14,958 nt of DNA from JASFEQ01 sp050122535 (GCA_050122535.1 JASFIT010000064.1:1-14958); one strand, 5' to 3'; numbered from the stretch's first letter, positions 1 to 7,019 are shown. Notes: generated by a model from the letters alone, not told the origin. A program made the numbers and translations.

Positions 1-1583
1 CTGAGGCCTTTACCGCACTCATATACAGCCCGCCCTACCACGTAGGTGAGCCTGCTTGCCGTGGAGGTCCCACTATCCGGCGTGATATCTGTATCGGGCC
101 GTCCGAATCTGATTCTTTCCATGGGAACGCCGATACTCTCTGCAGCGATTTGACTCAGAATTGTTGCAGCGCCTTGGCCTCCATCGGTCACGCCTGCGCA
201 CAACTGTATGGTCCCGTCTCCCCTGCATGTCATATGGACCTCTGCAGGATTGGGAATCCCCGTTGCTCCGATGCCATAGAACATGGAGGCTATCCCCCAG
301 CCATATAAAGACGCTTCATCACTGTAATGCCACCCTTGGTCATCCTTTTCAATATATCCACCGACTTTGTCGCAGGTTTTCCCGAGCCCCACACTGTGTT
401 CCAGATTCTGGCCAGTTATGGTAAACGAGCCCTTCTTGAAGTAGTTCTTCTTTCTGATTTCAATGGGGTCCATTCCAAGTCTTTCGGCGAGCAAATCCAT
501 TTGAGTCTCGTGGGCTATGGCCATTTGAGGAACGCCAAACCCGCGTAGTGCCCCGGTGTTGGGGTTGTTGGTATAGACACAGGACGCATCGACTGAAACA
601 TTTGGAATATCGTAGGGGCCTGCTGCGTGGACTGCCGAACGCGTGACCACAGAAGGACTAAAGCCCGTGTATGCCCCGGCGTCGGCGAGTATTTTGATTC
701 TTGCAGCAACAAGCCTTCCATCATTTAGGGCCCCAAGGGTATGTTCAATAATATAGGGATGCCGTTTTGTGGAGGAGACAAACGATTCCTCCCTTGAATA
801 GACCATCTTAGAGGGCCGGCCCGTTAGGTGGGTCGCCAGAGCACAATAGTACGCTGGAGATATACCTGATTTACCACCGAAATACCCGCCTACGGTGGGC
901 AGTATGAGCCTGAGTTCCTCTTGGTCAAGATTCAGGATGGCTGCCAACTCGAGATGATCAGCATTGATATACTTACTTGGTGTCCAGACCGTCAACTTAC
1001 CATCGTGATAATTGGCTACGGCTGCTTCAGGTTCCATGTAGGCATGTTCGGCCATCTGAGTACGGTATGTATTTGATAAAACAATATCCGCTGAATGGAG
1101 TGCATTCTCCACATCGCCATGTCTTATGCTCCTTACCTTGACAACATTTCCTTCCTCGCGAATGGAGGGTGCTTTTGGATCCAATGCCTCTTCAATGGTG
1201 GAAACGGAAGGAAGCTCTTCCAGTTGGAGCTTCACATGTTGTGCCGCTTCCCTGGCCAATTCCTCAGAAGTGGCTGCCACGAGAGCAATAGGATCTCCTA
1301 TGGTATTGATCTCATTTTCACAGAGAAGATATTCGTCCTTTACCCTGGGACCAGCGCGATTAGACCCGGGTATGTCTTTTGCGGTAAAGATACCTATGAC
1401 CCCAGAAATGCCCAGGGCCTCACTGCCGTCTATGCCTTTTAGGCGGGCTCTCGGAACATGGCTTCTGAGAACCCGGAGCCAAATCATGTCGGGGAAACGC
1501 ATATCAGCTGCATATAGGGCTTTCCCTCTAAGCTTCTTTTCTGCATCGATCTTCAGGGTTGACTTTCCCACCATTCGCAACAT
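1..1583 (-). CDS. Molybdenum hydroxylase catalytic (molybdopterin-binding) subunit, second copy, C-terminus cut off by window edge
   Basis: My translation of the reverse complement is open for 527 codons from the ATG at 1583 to the window edge. The start has a GAGGGG ribosome site about 8 bases upstream. The protein is the large subunit of the xanthine dehydrogenase / aldehyde oxidoreductase family, which binds the Mo-cytosine or Mo-pterin cofactor and hydroxylates aromatic rings or aldehydes. Visible landmarks are the cofactor loop GGYFGGK (residues 232-238) and RGFG (347-350), followed by GGQGAAT in the second Mo domain. The catalytic GVGE glutamate would lie beyond the window. The residue after the GGYFGGK lysine is Ser; bovine xanthine dehydrogenase has the purine-binding Glu802 there, so a purine substrate is unlikely. 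It follows the zinc-ribbon gene by 25 bases, and the FAD and 2Fe-2S subunits lie farther upstream in the same direction. The substrate is unknown. Family is certain, specificity is not. Confidence 0.93.
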   Translation of the reverse strand, partial: MLRMVGKSTLKIDAEKKLRGKALYAADMRFPDMIWLRVLRSHVPRARLKGIDGSEALGISGVIGIFTAKDIPGSNRAGPRVKDEYLLCENEINTIGDPIALVAATSEELAREAAQHVKLQLEELPSVSTIEEALDPKAPSIREEGNVVKVRSIRHGDVENALHSADIVLSNTYRTQMAEHAYMEPEAAVANYHDGKLTVWTPSKYINADHLELAAILNLDQEELRLILPTVGGYFGGKSGISPAYYCALATHLTGRPSKMVYSREESFVSSTKRHPYIIEHTLGALNDGRLVAARIKILADAGAYTGFSPSVVTRSAVHAAGPYDIPNVSVDASCVYTNNPNTGALRGFGVPQMAIAHETQMDLLAERLGMDPIEIRKKNYFKKGSFTITGQNLEHSVGLGKTCDKVGGYIEKDDQGWHYSDEASLYGWGIASMFYGIGATGIPNPAEVHMTCRGDGTIQLCAGVTDGGQGAATILSQIAAESIGVPMERIRFGRPDTDITPDSGTSTASRLTYVVGRAVYECGKGL

Positions 1584-1608
1584 GAACGTCTTCCCCTCTC
1601 AACCATTT

Positions 1609-1815
1609 CTACCTTGGCTTGTAGAAGTCTTTGTCCTTGCTTAATTGCACAATGCTGGAGACCTTTCGATCAGCTCTGTCGATCTTCTTGGCATCTTCAT
1701 GTTTGAAATAGGCCCCACAGAAGGGGCAATGGAACTCCACATCAAGTGAAAGAAGGGATATATCAGCATAATATTCTTTCGAGCAAACAGGACAGGTGAG
1801 GTAAAAAATATCCAT
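1609..1815 (-). CDS. Small zinc-ribbon protein (68 aa)
   Basis: This short protein has two CPxC knuckles, Cys8/Cys11 (CPVC) and Cys30/Cys33 (CPFC), spaced as in a single-zinc ribbon, followed by a charged Lys/Asp-rich tail. The ATG at 1815 follows the UbiD-family stop by 17 bases, with GGAG upstream, and the stop is 25 bases before the next gene. It is therefore almost certainly co-translated with both neighbours. No family was recognised by sequence. Hydroxyarylic-acid decarboxylase operons of the UbiD family (the VdcBCD/BsdBCD type) encode a small D protein of about 75 residues with two CxxC pairs. The position and architecture here are similar, so an accessory role for the decarboxylase is a reasonable guess. 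A rubredoxin-like redox role or a regulatory zinc finger remains possible. Confidence 0.8.
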   Translation of the reverse strand: MDIFYLTCPVCSKEYYADISLLSLDVEFHCPFCGAYFKHEDAKKIDRADRKVSSIVQLSKDKDFYKPR

Positions 1816-1832
1816 CTCACATTCTCCGTATA

Positions 1833-3224
1833 TCAGGTGGCCAGATAATCTTTCAAAAATATCCTACTCAAAACATCCTCGGGCACGCCCCCTTTTACAG
1901 GGAAGGGCCGGTCCACGGGCTTCGTCGCATCGATGATCATCCCGCTTCCTCTGATCTCACTCCTGAGAGAGGGATCCAAGACATGTCCCTGAAGATTTTT
2001 CATAATTTGAACATCACTTTCCGGTTGCACTCTTGTGGACACAGCCCACATGACGTCCTTGGGGTTATCCAGGTCGATATCCTCATCAACAACGATAGCG
2101 ATCTTGATAAAGTTGCTGGCGCTGAATGCTGCATTGGCCGCTCGCATGGGTTCTCCCTCCACCTTCTTTTGCATTTGGATAATAATGGTCAAGGGTCCCC
2201 CTGAATCGACCCATCGGGTATCTGTAGCATTGGGAACGGCTTCTTTTATGGTACGGAGGAGACTGGCCTCTATGGGCAAGTGGGCGTTCAGGTGTTCGGT
2301 TTTGCAGGGGAATATATCGATGATGATTCCATCGGAACGGAAATTCAAGGCCTTGGCTTCAAAAAGCCAAGAGACCCTTTGAGGGCCCGAATACCCCGTA
2401 TACTCACCAAATGGACCCTCCACCGTTCGCTGCCCCGCCACAATCTCTCCCTCAATCACAATCTCTGCGTCCGCCGGAACATAAAGCTCCTCTCCATATG
2501 AAAGGGAGGGCGTCACGCGAATATCATCACCGAGAAAACTTCCTGCCACTTTGTACTCATCTCGATCCAGCGGGGTCAGAAGCGCGCCAGTCATGTGAAA
2601 TGCGGGATGATGACCGAGGACAACAGCTATTGGGAGATTTTCCCCAGCCTCTTCCGACTCCCTGAAGTAGGACCAGAGGTGTCGAGGCGACATATATATG
2701 CCTAAATGCCGTGGGTCCAAGTACATCATCCGGTTCCAGGAAATGTTATATCGCCCTGTCAAGAGATTCTTTGATACGACGATAGGCGTGAAGTAACGAT
2801 CGCCATCCATGTCCACATGTCTGACAATGGGGAATATGTTCAGATCCAGATCATCCCCCTTCACCTGATTTTCATTCACAGGGGCCTCAGTGGGAGGAAG
2901 GATGGTCATCTCCTTTTCACGGTCCTGTCTTTCAAGGATCTCTTGCATAAGCTGAGCCCTCGGCGTGTCAGGAGGAAGATCAAAGGCCATCGCCATTTTT
3001 GAGAAGGTTCCAAACGTATTCATCAAGAGTTTGAATTCCTGATTATGGCTCGTTAGCGATTTGGGGGACTCGAACAATACGGCAGGCGTTCGAGCCTCAG
3101 ACTCCAGCTTTTCCATCACCGCAGTGGCTTCGAATTGATTGGGATCCACTTCTTTCTTGACACGAACCAATTCCTCCGGGGCCTGACGCTCCACGGTCTC
3201 AATCCATGCGCTTAAATCTTTCAC
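1833..3224 (-). CDS. UbiD-family prenylated-FMN-dependent (de)carboxylase
   Basis: This 463-residue protein has the length and motifs of UbiD/Fdc/Vdc decarboxylases, which use prenylated FMN to remove or add a carboxylate on aromatic or unsaturated acids. The catalytic triad is complete: Arg165 in WNRMM, and Glu269 and Glu274 in EGPFGEYTGY. The spacings of 104 and 5 residues are the same as in the fungal Fdc1 triad R173/E277/E282. The start is a GTG at 3224 with GAGG about 8 bases upstream; the overlapping ATG nearby is in another frame. No UbiX prenyltransferase is visible in the window, so cofactor supply must come from elsewhere. The gene lies between the 2Fe-2S subunit gene (108-base gap) and the zinc-ribbon gene (17-base gap). 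The substrate cannot be read from sequence. The context suggests a hydroxylated pyridine or aromatic carboxylate. Confidence 0.93.
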   Translation of the reverse strand: MKDLSAWIETVERQAPEELVRVKKEVDPNQFEATAVMEKLESEARTPAVLFESPKSLTSHNQEFKLLMNTFGTFSKMAMAFDLPPDTPRAQLMQEILERQDREKEMTILPPTEAPVNENQVKGDDLDLNIFPIVRHVDMDGDRYFTPIVVSKNLLTGRYNISWNRMMYLDPRHLGIYMSPRHLWSYFRESEEAGENLPIAVVLGHHPAFHMTGALLTPLDRDEYKVAGSFLGDDIRVTPSLSYGEELYVPADAEIVIEGEIVAGQRTVEGPFGEYTGYSGPQRVSWLFEAKALNFRSDGIIIDIFPCKTEHLNAHLPIEASLLRTIKEAVPNATDTRWVDSGGPLTIIIQMQKKVEGEPMRAANAAFSASNFIKIAIVVDEDIDLDNPKDVMWAVSTRVQPESDVQIMKNLQGHVLDPSLRSEIRGSGMIIDATKPVDRPFPVKGGVPEDVLSRIFLKDYLAT

Positions 3225-3332
3225 GATTCATACCTCGTTGTTTTATCGGCTTTGCTTTTCTGACGCGTTCAGTTTCCTTTACTTTCCTTGAGCAGAATGC
3301 CCCTTCCTTCAGGACAGAAATGGATGACCGCC

Positions 3333-3839
3333 TTAAAATCCCCTCTCCCCTGGCGGGAGAGGGTTAGGGTGAGGGGGGGACGCTTCACTTGCGGACTTTA
3401 TGGCCTCTATGATCTTGACATAACCCGTGCAGCGACAAAGATTACCTGATATGGCCACCTTTATCTCTTCCACCGAAGGCGTCGGGTTTTGATCAAGCAG
3501 GCCCTTGGCCGAGAGGAGCATCCCTGGGGTACAAAAGCCACATTGCACAGCGCCTTTTTCCAGGAATGCCCGCTGAATCGGGTGCAATTCTCTCTCATCT
3601 GCCAGACCTTCCACAGTCAGAATGTCTCGCCCATTGGCCTGCACAGCCAGAACAAGACAGGCGTTAACCGGTTTTCCATCCATGATCACAGCGCAGGCCC
3701 CACAATCTCCCATGTTACATCCCACCTTGGTCCCCGTAAGTCTTAATTGGTCCCGAAGCACTTCCAAGAGAGTCACTTTGGGCTCCACACTGAGATCATA
3801 GGCCTTATTGTTGATCGTCAGGATAATGTTGTTTTTCAT
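3333..3839 (-). CDS. Molybdenum hydroxylase [2Fe-2S] subunit (CoxS/NdhS type)
   Basis: This is the small iron-sulfur subunit of a xanthine-dehydrogenase-family enzyme; it passes electrons from the Mo centre to FAD. The plant-type cluster ligands are Cys41, Cys46, Cys49 and Cys61. The second, helical-bundle cluster ligands are Cys100, Cys103, Cys135 and Cys137 (CGFC and CRC). The ATG at 3839 lies one base after the stop of the FAD subunit, with an AGGAG site inside the end of that gene, so the two are translationally coupled. The family fold should end near residue 153. Residues 154-168 (PHPNPLPPGER and flanking residues) are encoded by a palindromic repeat that has supplied the stop codon. 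Which of the two Mo subunits it serves cannot be decided from the sequence. Confidence 0.96.
   Translation of the reverse strand: MKNNIILTINNKAYDLSVEPKVTLLEVLRDQLRLTGTKVGCNMGDCGACAVIMDGKPVNACLVLAVQANGRDILTVEGLADERELHPIQRAFLEKGAVQCGFCTPGMLLSAKGLLDQNPTPSVEEIKVAISGNLCRCTGYVKIIEAIKSASEASPPHPNPLPPGERGF
3337..3380. repeat. Dispersed palindromic repeat overlapping the 3' end of the 2Fe-2S subunit gene
   Basis: The arms CCCTCTCCC (3341-3349) and GGGAGAGGG (3355-3363) form a perfect 9-bp stem around a CTGGC loop, followed by TTAGGGTGAGG-type sequence. I recognise this as a widespread bacterial intergenic repeat whose translation typically contains PHPNPLPxGERG. On the transcribed strand the stem is followed by GATTTTAAG. 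It could therefore act as a weak intrinsic terminator or as an mRNA 3'-end stabiliser between the hydroxylase subunits and the UbiD gene. The terminator role is inferred. Confidence 0.75.
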
Positions 3840-3840
3840 A

Positions 3841-4731
3841 TCAATCCGCTCCTAGACGCGCGAGTGCATTTCCCAGAGCCATCTCCAAGGTTCTCTGGGT
3901 CAGGACTGAGACCATGTCACGCCTATAGTCGGCAGATCCCCTTAGATCGTCAATGGGCTGGCTTTCCCGGGAAGCGGCCTGACCCGCCTTGTGGAAGAGT
4001 TTTTCGTCGGGCCTTTCACCCATGAGTATCTCCTCAGCCGAAAACGCTCTCATTGGCGTGGGGGCAACAGCGCCCAAGACAATACGTGCTGATCGAATCG
4101 CCTTGTGACCCTCATCTAATTCAAGGTAAGACGCCACATTGACTATGGAGATCTCCAGGGCCCTTCTTACGCCCAGCTTGAGGTAGCCGGATCCCGAACT
4201 TGCCTTTGGTTTTTCTATAAGGACTTCTGCCATGATCTCATCGGTTTTCATAGCCGTCTGACCGGGTCCCAGAAAAAAGGAGTCAAGAGACAGCGTCCTC
4301 TCTCCAGATTCAGTCTTTAGTACCACCTTAGCCCCATGAGCCATCAGTGGGGGCGGTAGATCAGCAGCAGGTCTTGCAGAGACGAGATTCCCCCCAACCG
4401 TCGCCATGTTTCTGATAAGGGGGGATCCGAGAGCACTTGCACCCAAACTTAGGGCGTTAAGGAACGAACAAATCTCTGCGGATTGGGCCAGCTCTGAAAC
4501 GGTCTGACAGGCCTTTATTCTGAGCACCCTTCCGGAGAGATCCATCCCTGCCAGTTCCTCAATCCGTTGGAGGGAAACCAGGTTCTGCGGCGAGATGAGC
4601 CCTTGTTTCATATTCACGAGCAGATCTGTTCCGCCCGCTATAGGTCTGGCCTTTGCTCCCAGATTTGCCATGATTTGGCAGGCTTCATCCAGCGTCGTCG
4701 GCTCATGATAATGAAATCTTGGCAAAAGCAT
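3841..4731 (-). CDS. Molybdenum hydroxylase FAD-binding subunit (CoxM/NdhF type)
   Basis: This 296-residue protein is the medium subunit of a xanthine-dehydrogenase-family enzyme, which carries FAD and delivers electrons to the final acceptor. The two FAD pyrophosphate-binding motifs are present: AGGTD at residues 32-36 and TVGGN at 111-115. The C-terminal CO-dehydrogenase-flavoprotein-like domain follows. The length is typical. There is no Cys-rich insertion of the sort found in the 4-hydroxybenzoyl-CoA reductase beta subunit, which argues against that enzyme. The ATG at 4731 has AGGAG about 10 bases upstream. It follows the AA_synth gene by 35 bases and ends one base before the 2Fe-2S subunit start. 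The pair presumably assembles with one or both of the Mo subunits in this window. Confidence 0.96.
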   Translation of the reverse strand: MLLPRFHYHEPTTLDEACQIMANLGAKARPIAGGTDLLVNMKQGLISPQNLVSLQRIEELAGMDLSGRVLRIKACQTVSELAQSAEICSFLNALSLGASALGSPLIRNMATVGGNLVSARPAADLPPPLMAHGAKVVLKTESGERTLSLDSFFLGPGQTAMKTDEIMAEVLIEKPKASSGSGYLKLGVRRALEISIVNVASYLELDEGHKAIRSARIVLGAVAPTPMRAFSAEEILMGERPDEKLFHKAGQAASRESQPIDDLRGSADYRRDMVSVLTQRTLEMALGNALARLGAD

Positions 4732-4766
4732 CTTTTGTCATCTCCTGGCCATACCTTTCTCGGGAC

Positions 4767-5345
4767 TCATCGCAAGCCGTCCTCTTTCTTGGCTTCTTCC
4801 ACCTTTAGACCACCCACGCGGGGGTGCGGTCTGCCGCAATCCGTAACAACGAGGGCCACAAGAATTTCGTCTGATCGGGGGGCGTCGTCCACCCTCACGG
4901 TCATGGCATCAAAGTGGGAACGGACAAATGCAGCGTCCTTGTAATGGATCGGGACATCAATCTCCGTCCCCATGCCACCTATCTTTTTGGCGGATGGTAT
5001 GATGGCCTTTCCGCCACCAAGGGCGTCACGAAAGGGTTTACCCAGCTTGGGATGAAGGATGGCCGCAGCATGCTCCCGCTCCCCTTCTTCCCCCACAATG
5101 GCCCCTTTTCCATAACTTTCAGCCCTCTCGGGCGAGATTCCCAGGGCATCCACCGCCATCTTTCCGAGAATCCCTCCCAGCTCCTCCCCTATGTCCATCA
5201 AAGAAGTCAAATCATCTGCAAATTTTCCCGCAAAGGGGTTTTCAATAACGGCTATGGCCGCGGCCCGTCTCCCCGGCGGATCAACAGGGCGGCCAGAATC
5301 CCTATGGATCTCTTCTACAATGGTGACATATTTTCTGACCTGCAT
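4767..5345 (-). CDS. AA_synth (DUF1185) family protein
   Basis: This 192-residue protein matches the family annotated as 'amino acid synthesis family protein' (PF06684, DUF1185), whose biochemical function is not established as far as I know. I recognise it by the N-terminal RKYVTIVEE, by GRPVDPPGRRAAAIAVIENP, by HAAAILHPKLGKPFRDALGG, by KAIIPSAKKIGG and by KDAAFVRSHFDAM. I chose the ATG at 5345 because it has a strong AGGAGG site 8 bases upstream and starts exactly where family members do. A longer reading frame reaches 5429 but crosses a hairpin and has no such support. It lies 35 bases before the FAD subunit gene, so it probably opens the left-hand operon. Its role may be in ring-product metabolism or in enzyme maturation; nothing in the sequence decides this. 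Confidence 0.88.
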   Translation of the reverse strand: MQVRKYVTIVEEIHRDSGRPVDPPGRRAAAIAVIENPFAGKFADDLTSLMDIGEELGGILGKMAVDALGISPERAESYGKGAIVGEEGEREHAAAILHPKLGKPFRDALGGGKAIIPSAKKIGGMGTEIDVPIHYKDAAFVRSHFDAMTVRVDDAPRSDEILVALVVTDCGRPHPRVGGLKVEEAKKEDGLR

Positions 5346-5406
5346 GTGCGAATCCTCCTTTCTATTTTTTCCTAAATGAATATGCATCTTAGTGGGACTT
5401 AGAAAC

Positions 5407-5425
5407 CCACACCCTATGGGTGTGG
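5407..5425 (-). terminator. Hairpin, possible weak terminator or leader structure
   Basis: CCACACCC (5407-5414) and GGGTGTGG (5418-5425) form a perfect 8-bp stem with a 3-base loop. On the transcribed strand it is followed by GTTTCT, which is a poor U-tract. It lies 62 bases before the AA_synth start, so it could be a weak terminator after the repeat region or a leader structure. Its existence is clear; its function is inferred. Confidence 0.4.
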
Positions 5426-5503
5426 TCATGTGGGACTGGCTATGCCGGTCCCGAATGGGGTTGGCGTGAGGGCCGAGATCGTGTTGATTGAAGAACCTCC
5501 GTC

Positions 5504-5614
5504 AAATCCCCCTCGATCCCCCTTTATAAAAGGGGGAGGAATGGTTTGCCTTGTTTCAATGATGAGGAATTCCGTTAGCACCCCCCGTTGTAAAGGGGGG
5601 CAGGGGGGATTTTT
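5504..5614. mobile_element. MITE-like element with G/C-block terminal inverted repeats (111 bp)
   Basis: The left end begins AAATCCCCCTCGATCCCCCTT. The right end, read on the other strand, begins AAAAATCCCCCCTGCCCCCC and continues TTTA. The two ends are imperfect inverted copies of about 24 bp, and each is followed internally by a second G-block (GGGGGAGG, GGGGGGTG). There is no coding capacity. This CCCCCTTTAxAAxGGGGG type of repeat is common between genes in deltaproteobacteria and related groups, where it is likely a non-autonomous mobile or palindromic element. Its family is not known to me by name. Confidence 0.6.
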
Positions 5615-5742
5615 CCTGGACAGGCTACCCTGGGATTCGGCAGTGAAGCCCCCTATGGGGGGCATACTTAAAGCCGCACCCTTCGGGCCCGGATTATGTG
5701 CTCTCTTGTTTTTTCTTCTCTGCATATTGGATAACTCGCTTC

Positions 5743-6597
5743 TCATGAGGCAACAAGCCGTTGCCAAAAAAAGTCGGTCATGGAAAACGCTCCATCTATC
5801 GCAACAAAGGCCCCAGAAATGATCTGTTTTTGGACAAGCTCCGCTGTTTTTTCCATGGCGCTGGAGAGGGCCCGTGTCTTTTTTTCTTTGCTCAGAGGGC
5901 CAACGCTGACCGTGACCGGGATACCGGGAATGTCTGTATCTGGATCAATCTCTTCAGCTGGTCGTTGGATCACCTGTTCGTCTTGAATGAAACTGGCGTT
6001 GGCGATGCTCGTGGCAGCCGCGTCTGCAATAGATGCCTTTTCGGCAATGATCGTTACTGCCGAAGCAATACCTCTTGTGAGACTTCTCCCTCCCAGTCCA
6101 CTGCTAGCGATTCCCCAAGAAGGCCTATCAGGATCCAGTTGGATCACGTGAGAGCCTGCCTCATTCCCGACAACAGGTCTTATACCCACCTTCACGGGTT
6201 CACCACCTCGTAGCCTGACGGAGACATCCCCACCGTTATTGACAACCACTTTGGTCATCCCCCGTTCGTAGAGATAATCGGCAACAGCATCCCCAATAAC
6301 CCCAGCAACCGCTGCCATGGGGGTAAGGTCCTTATCCCCGGTGCTCATCACGCTGCGGAACATCTCCCTGGCCAAAGGCTCATCTATCTCTCGTGAATTA
6401 TTGGGCCCGCCTCTCCCCAGCATGTGTCGGAGACGGGCAATCCGTTCAAGATAGAGAATGGATTCTTCGGCAGCCTTCATGCCCATTTCGGGTTGAGGAA
6501 CCTTGCCCACAAAGGCCGTGATAAGGAGCCTCATGGGCCCGCACTCAGCCATCACATGGCCGCCTTGGAGTCGTTTGATGGTTTTCTGATAAGACAT
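5743..6597 (-). CDS. UPF0280 family protein (ApbE/FMN-transferase-related)
   Basis: This 284-residue protein matches the UPF0280 family, a distant relative of ApbE FAD:protein FMN transferases. Recognisable blocks are TPMAAVAGVIGDAVADYL, VVNNGGDVSVRL, GIASSGLGGRSLTRG and IADAAATSIANA. They correspond to the ApbE pattern of a Gly-rich flavin loop followed by an Ala-rich ADA..T.A helix that holds the metal site. No signal peptide is visible, so it should be cytoplasmic. The ATG at 6597 has a modest AGAGAG site. It follows the 6-hydroxynicotinate reductase gene, separated by a 448-base repeat-rich gap. UPF0280 proteins have no proven reaction that I can name; attaching or handling a flavin for the neighbouring reductase is a guess from context. 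Confidence 0.88.
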   Translation of the reverse strand: MSYQKTIKRLQGGHVMAECGPMRLLITAFVGKVPQPEMGMKAAEESILYLERIARLRHMLGRGGPNNSREIDEPLAREMFRSVMSTGDKDLTPMAAVAGVIGDAVADYLYERGMTKVVVNNGGDVSVRLRGGEPVKVGIRPVVGNEAGSHVIQLDPDRPSWGIASSGLGGRSLTRGIASAVTIIAEKASIADAAATSIANASFIQDEQVIQRPAEEIDPDTDIPGIPVTVSVGPLSKEKKTRALSSAMEKTAELVQKQIISGAFVAIDGAFSMTDFFWQRLVAS

Positions 6598-6631
6598 CTT
6601 GTTCTCTCTTGCCTATATGCCAGAATGCCCG

Positions 6632-6688
6632 CCCTCCGCAGTGGCCTTCGCAGCGAAGCAAAGATCCCGTTTGCGGGGCTACGGAGGG
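6632..6688. repeat. Cloverleaf-like REP element
   Basis: The outer arms CCCTCCGCAG (6632-6641) and CTACGGAGGG (6679-6688) pair with one wobble. They enclose two small hairpins: CTTCG-CAG-CGAAG (6646-6658) and CCCG-TTTG-CGGG (6666-6677). The outer arms resemble those of the hairpin at 13884-13909, so the two are probably one dispersed repeat family. There is no coding capacity. Confidence 0.6.
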
Positions 6689-6710
6689 TGCACGAAGAAT
6701 GACATCGTTT

Positions 6711-6986
6711 ACCGGGGGTATGGGGGTCTCTTTTCAAGACCGCAACCCAAATGACGGCCCTCTTCCTTACCGCCCCCATCTCCAATATTCAGGGCTCCGG
6801 GAACAGGCCCGCCCGCCTCGCCTGAGCGAGCAGGCTCGCGCTGGCGGGCAGGCACAGGGGAGATCCATCATTGACACCACCTTGCGCTGTGGGGCTGCCG
6901 CCATAATGATGTTACACTTTGGTGCCGTCCCACAACCACCGGGCAAATGGTTGTCGGCTTGAAAAGAGACCCCCATGCCCCCGGGT
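6711..6986. mobile_element. Non-autonomous transposon-like element with about 37-bp terminal inverted repeats (276 bp)
   Basis: The left end is ACC-GGGGG-T-ATGGGGGTCTCTTTTCAAG (6711-6738) and then ACCGCAACC. The right end on the opposite strand is ACCCGGGGGC-ATGGGGGTCTCTTTTCAAG and then CCGACAACC, starting at 6986. The core of 19 bases is identical in both ends, and the match continues with one- or two-base gaps for about 37 bases. The 200-base interior has no transposase frame but contains a strong GCGAGC/GCTCGC hairpin near 6810-6853. The structure fits a MITE or a deletion derivative of an insertion sequence. Clear target duplications are not evident. Confidence 0.65.
6810..6853. repeat. 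GC-rich hairpin inside the 6711-6986 element
   Basis: GCGAGC-AG-GCTCGC forms a perfect core, and flanking CCCGCC/GGCGGG sequences extend the stem with a few mismatches to about 40 bases. Its translation gives the Ala/Arg/Gly-rich strings commonly seen for a dispersed bacterial repeat. It may be an older repeat into which, or together with which, the larger element spread. Confidence 0.45.
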
Positions 6987-7019
6987 GACCGAACTTGCGG
7001 GTCATGCCCCGCCCTTTAG

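Larger units (their letters stand above)
5346..5742. other. Intergenic region with palindromic elements
   Basis: This is a 397-base gap between the UPF0280 gene and the AA_synth gene. It contains an inverted-repeat element at 5504-5614, a short GCCCCC/GGGGGC hairpin around 5649-5663 and a CCACACCC/GGGTGTGG hairpin at 5407-5425. I see no further gene; short open frames here simply read through the repeats. A promoter for the left-hand operon probably lies here, but I could not identify convincing -35/-10 boxes. Confidence 0.7.

Noticed and set aside
1126..1644. Plus-strand frame of 172 codons
   Set aside because: It is antisense to the start of the second Mo subunit and the zinc-ribbon gene, both of which have recognisable motifs and ribosome sites.
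3333..4731. 4-hydroxybenzoyl-CoA reductase beta/gamma subunits
   Set aside because: The FAD subunit lacks the Cys-rich insertion that carries the extra [4Fe-4S] cluster of that enzyme, and the genomic context is nicotinate degradation.
4767..5429. Longer AA_synth frame starting at 5429
   Set aside because: The extension translates a hairpin region, and the ATG at 5345 has an AGGAGG site and the family N-terminus.
5426..5767. Frames through the 5504-5614 repeat (both strands)
   Set aside because: They encode only low-complexity Pro/Gly strings typical of translated intergenic repeats.
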